A stretch of 64,000 nucleotides of DNA, taken from contig CM060955.1 in NCBI GenBank assembly GCA_030765055.1, positions 102,716,201 to 102,780,200 of the forward strand, read 5' to 3'. A program made the position numbers and the translations under genes. Positions 59,500 through 64,000 of the stretch are shown here, piece after piece (the first letter of the stretch is position 1; every line of letters starts with the position of its first letter). The DNA is from Mantis religiosa (lineage: Eukaryota; Arthropoda; Insecta; Mantodea; Mantidae). The notes beneath the pieces are model-generated. The model ran no database searches. It was not told the DNA's origin and saw only the letters and a program-made list of their open reading frames with translations.

Positions 59500-60480
59500 T
59501 TCATCTGCTGCCATTATCTTACGCTTATCTCTTTTAATATCCAAGACTCATTTCCATACACGAGCACTGCAACTACCATCGTTTTATAAAATTTTAACCT
59601 TGTTTCTCTCAATGTTCTTGATATAGTTCCACGTATGTGCTGAAATTTGTTTACTTTGTTTTCTTTGTCTTCGTCTAAGTCAAGGCCAAATAGATGAAAT
59701 TCGAGAGCTGTTCCAGGCATTTATTTTCAATGCTTACTTTTGATCGTACAGGATATTTTCCCCGATGTGGCATTACCTTTTTCTTTGTGGATATATTTAG
59801 ATTGTATTCTTTCCCAGTAAATACATTTTATACACGGAATGATGAAATCTCTCTTCATTTTCTTTTATTATTCTTACATCATCAGCATAGAGTATCACAC
59901 TTAAGTATTTATTTCTATTTAGATGTATTGCTTCATCCACTTGTTGTTTCCAAGTTTTATCAAATCGTACAAGTTAATATTAAATTGTGAGGTAGAAAGG
60001 CTACATCCCTCTCTTACACCTTGATTTAGTTTTATTTCTTCTGCTTTTATCTTGCCTGTATTTATGATAATTTCCTTGTCTCTATATAAGCTTTGAATTA
60101 TTTCTACTATATGGAGAGGGGGTATAATCTTTTGTCCATTATGTTCCATAATATATTTCTATTTATAGAAAGTGCTTTTTCGAAGTCTATAAATGCCATG
60201 TGAGTTGCTAAGTTGGCTTCCGTCTTTTTCCTAAAATTCTCTTTATAATTGAAAACATTATCACTTGTAGATCGTTATATTCTATAACCTGATTGTTTCT
60301 CTTCTAAAATCACTTCTGTTAATGACTTTAAACGTTTTTTTAAACAATTTTAGCATACCGCTGGTATACTGCGTTTAACAGACATACTTCTATAGTATTT
60401 AGGGTCATTTCTTTTCTCTTTTTTAAAAAATGGGTACCTTTTCAGCTACTTTCCAAGATTCAGGAATTCTATAACCTTTC
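59500..60480 (-). pseudogene. LINE reverse-transcriptase fragment
   Basis: On the minus strand in order: TSDNVFNYKENFRKK, THMAFIDFEKA (RT motif A, following Asp lost), IIQSLYRDKE, LNQGVREGCSLS, YADDVRII (catalytic box intact, 59878-59889), and FYKTMVVAVLVYGNESW. These are blocks of a LINE ORF2 of the Jockey/CR1/R1 type. Frame breaks occur throughout. The endonuclease domain is absent. Confidence 0.8.
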
Positions 60481-60780
60481 CAACACTCATTATATAGATG
60501 CAAGAGTCTTAGTTTGTATATTAGAACAGAGTGGCTTTTCATTTAATATACGAGTATTTTGAAAGTACGACAGAAAGTGTTGAGAAAAAAAGGCCAATCC
60601 TAAAGAGAGCTATTTTATAAATATTTTTGTTGACTCAAAAATGGATCTACAACATATTTAAAATATTTACGTGAAAACTAGAATGTATAATTCAATTTTT
60701 GGGGAATAGTTTCTGGAGCCCTACTATATCTTTCCTGTAACCAGTAAACAAGAATTAGACCAAACGCTACTACTAAAATA

Positions 60781-61650
60781 TATATAACCTCGATTACCCG
60801 GAGCAACTGGAATCAGAGCTATCCAAGTTAACGAAAATCCCTGTCACCCAGAGAATGATGGAAACACAATAAAAATATACAAAATCACCGAATTATTTTA
60901 GCGGAGTTTAGAAATTACTTTCGGTACATTTTCACCTTAAAAATTACACTGTATGTACTTCATGACCTATTGTTTGCACTGTGCACAATGTAGCTGCCAA
61001 CTATGTAGGAAACTGGTAGGGAAAAAGGCAGTGAGCTTCTACTGTTTGAGCTTAATGCATTGCTTGCGAGCAACGCTATCTCGCATCCGCTTTAACATTA
61101 GAAGTTAATTTAGTACGTTTTGTCTTGACTCTCGAAATAAAGCATCAATTTCTCTAAGTTTGCTACTGCTTGTGCGTGGGTCATAACCACAGCTGATTCA
61201 TCAACACTGTCTGAATCTGAACGCTCCTTATTTTCAGTTTAAGTAACACTGCATGATGCAATAATGCGTTTCTCCATAATTGGTTTGTAGCCTCCGTTGT
61301 TTTGGATCAACAGACAATTTTCAGTGTCTCTCAAAATCGGAACAGCCATCGATAATTTTAAGAATTTCTATAAAATGTATTTCTTCAAACTTGTTTTCTG
61401 GCAAGTCACATGGCATTTTTCATGACCTTATCAAGCTTTCTTCCAACCTGACCCAAGCAGCCGGGGTGAGTGAAATGAATTCGCCCCGCTGGCAACGGAA
61501 TTCAAGTAATCTCCCTATTCAGAATAGCAATTTATCTTGAGTAAAACAAGTCTTCATTTCCTATGCTAAACAGCACTTTTTCTTTTTTCAAAAGTGGTCC
61601 GGATTATCCGGACGTCCAGATTAAAGTGGTTTGGGTTAATGATGTTTTAC
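60781..61650 (-). mobile_element. Internally deleted pogo/Tigger-like element
   Basis: The left end AACCTCGATTACCCGGAGC matches the inverted right end AACATCATTAACCCAAACC, and inner GATTATCCGG-type sequence near 61610 is typical of pogo/Tigger tips. The interior on the minus strand has a degenerate jerky/Tigger-like C-terminus: WVRLEESL, NKFEEIHF, DGCSDFER, DSVDESAVV, and MTHAQAVANLEKLMLYFESQ. DNA-binding and DDE domains are missing. The element is about 870 bp. Confidence 0.62.
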
Positions 61651-61871
61651 TATATATAAGCTCCTTAAATAATACAATTTATTGCAAATAACGTTTTCGG
61701 TGACATTAGTCATTTCGAATCTATCTGTTATCACTGATTTGAATATCTCTGTTAAGTGCTATCTACATTCACTGTATTTTCAAATGTCATATCAAGAATA
61801 TTGCCACCGATCGCATTGTTGTGTTGGAGCCGCAACAAAGCCAGAGCTGTGCGCGTGGGCAGAAAAGAAAG

Positions 61872-62528
<657 letters not shown>

Positions 62529-62755
62529 CGTGGTAAGCTGTAGCGTAGATGGCAGTGCGTTGCCTCACATTCAAGAGCTTCGATCTTCGAATCTCAGTCA
62601 GGGTGAGTTGTTCGGATAAGGCTTTTCCGTTTTTTTATTATTATCCTGAAATGTGTACGTGTGATAACTCTAAGCTCTTTGTAACGTGAGCTCATTTGAG
62701 CGTAATTTCATTCATTTCCTGCATCGTCCATTATGACAATGTAACTAGAAAAAAT
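62529..62755 (+). mobile_element. SINE-A, strongly diverged copy
   Basis: GTAGCGTAGATGGCAGTGCG, TTGCCTCACATTCAAGAG, CTTCGAATCTCAGTCAGGG and AACTCTAAGCTC follow the SINE-A order with many changes. The 3' GGACGTAAATT block is missing. Confidence 0.75.
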
Positions 62756-63510
62756 TCAAATAACAGCAAAATATCTAAATTTAAGAGGACTTTCTTTCTT
62801 CAGAAGACAATCAGAAAGTTTATAGGCTTTCAGATAACAAAAGTCATCCTCACATTTATTTAATAGTTCAGGGTATATTTCTATTTAACTCCTAGCTTAA
62901 GAAAATGAAAGTCATCAGCTGCTCATTGGATTAATGAAGGCATTTTCGAGCTAAAACTCTTCGGGTTATCATTTAGACGACCACTTCTTCCTCTTAAGCT
63001 TGTTTTATCAGGGTTTGCATTAGGACCATTGCTGATTATTAATCTTATAATCTTGTGGATAAGACTTTGAAACAACGCTGCGCCCCTTCTGTTTTTTTAG
63101 AACAGAACTCGCTTTAATTTTTTTCCAATTTTATTTCAAGCTTTTCCGTTACCTCTATTCCTAGTGGCTAATTTCGATTCACGTCTATAGCTTTCTCATA
63201 TTAACAAGTTTCGAGTAATCACCAATTTGATTTGCATAGCTTATTTATGATAAAACATTGATAGCTGGTGATATAGTGTGCAGTCGTACCTCTTACGACA
63301 ACCTATGTAGTCTATCTTGTAATTAGACACATCGTAATTAAGGTGTTCGCAGCAGTAACCAGCCCTTATCATGTGAATTACTCCAACGGGAATATACTTT
63401 GATATCTTTGATTGGTAACAGTTGGATAGGGATGGGGTAGCAACAACCTCTACTTCAACCAAGAAGGATGCGACCGCTACTCCACATTCCTCCAATGGAA
63501 CTCGATTTAG
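62756..63510. other. Unassigned DNA
   Basis: No recognisable feature. Confidence 0.4.
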
Positions 63511-63514
63511 CCCA

Positions 63515-64000
63515 TCGCGGACCGAGCGGAATGGCTCACGCGGTTTCGTCTGTTTCGGGAGGCTCTTGTTCGATTCCCGTGTCCGCCCTACCTGACACAT
63601 GGGTTTTTTCGGGTTTTTTTCCCGAGTCACTAGGTGAATGTCCATTATCATTTCACATTATCTCTCATCTGGTGGTCTCTTTCAGGGTTTAAGTGTCGTC
63701 GGTTGTCTCGGTGGTGCATGGCAGGATGCTATGCTCTGAGGAAAATTATAGTCCAGCAACGCAAAGAAGGTCTCTGTAAGGAATGTGCTCTCTCATACAG
63801 TGGTAAAGTCTGTCTAGTGGACGCGAGTGCAGTTTGCCTCTCAAAGAAAGCTACCATCCCGCCCACTAATGACCGTCATAATCCCCACACTTCATAAATG
63901 GAACACTGTCGTTGAGGACCAATAGCAACCCTGATTTTATCGAAGTGACAGTCGTATGTCTACTCCACGTGGAGTCTCAGTTGCAAAGTTCCAACTTTCA
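63515..64000 (+). mobile_element. SINE-E with a long 3' part, running off the window
   Basis: The head GAATGGCTCACGCGG (A-box-like) and TTGTTCGATTCCCGTGTCC (B box) form a tRNA-like start. CGGGTTTTTTTCCCGAG and the CTCGGTGGTGCATGGCAGG block follow. From 63803 on, the sequence matches 37105-37300. The far end lies outside the window. Confidence 0.68.

Overview
The window looks like repeat-rich, AT-rich intergenic DNA from an animal nuclear genome, most likely an insect. I see no intact host gene, no operon structure and no bacterial features. Nearly everything recognisable is a transposable element or its remains: Tc1/mariner-type transposases of several lineages, a Ty3/gypsy-like LTR retrotransposon, solo LTRs, Penelope-like (PLE) tails, Jockey/CR1-like LINE fragments, hAT, piggyBac and pogo remnants, and at least four kinds of tRNA-derived SINE. 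This mixture, and the very frequent SINE called SINE-A here (seven copies), would fit a large insect genome such as a cockroach or termite. That placement is inference.

Layout. 1-1.3 kb: a Tc1/mariner-type transposase pseudogene split by a SINE-A. 2.0-11.6 kb: one gypsy-like element with two similar LTRs, a primer-binding site, gag and pol. It is dead: gag has a frame break, pol has an in-frame TAG and a mutated reverse-transcriptase active site, and the integrase core is missing. 12.2-13.7 kb: a transposase fragment carrying one solo LTR and abutting a second. 15.4-16.1 kb: an internally deleted mariner with good TIRs. 17.1-20.4 kb: two PLE 3' tails with hammerhead-like motifs, a piggyBac scrap, a 213-bp duplicated repeat and a DDE transposase C-terminal half. 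21.9-23.6 kb: a SINE-B scrap, two inverted solo LTRs and a SINE-A. 24.9-27.2 kb: a full-length dead mariner, a SINE-B and a SINE-A. 28.4-28.9 kb: a large AAAT microsatellite. 29.7-33.6 kb: SINE-C, SINE-D, a short mariner and a Jockey fragment. 37-40 kb: an LTR fragment, a dispersed repeat, a DDE N-terminal half and a Tc1-like scrap. 43.1-51.5 kb: two more short mariners of the same subfamily, SINEs and a mariner with TIRs of about 110 bp. 53.5-56.9 kb: SINE-A, a mariner pseudogene and a hAT pseudogene. 58.5-62 kb: a GC-rich island, a LINE RT fragment, a deleted pogo-like element and a GA microsatellite. 62.5-64 kb: SINE-A and SINE-E.

The strongest evidence is structural: target-site duplications, terminal inverted repeats and nested insertions that can be read directly. 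The best leads are a solo-LTR family sharing a 3' end and 4-bp target duplications, a mariner subfamily whose three copies all lack the same N-terminal part, hammerhead-like motifs in PLE tails, a dispersed 213-260 bp repeat of unknown nature, and a PBS-overlapping direct repeat in the gypsy leader.
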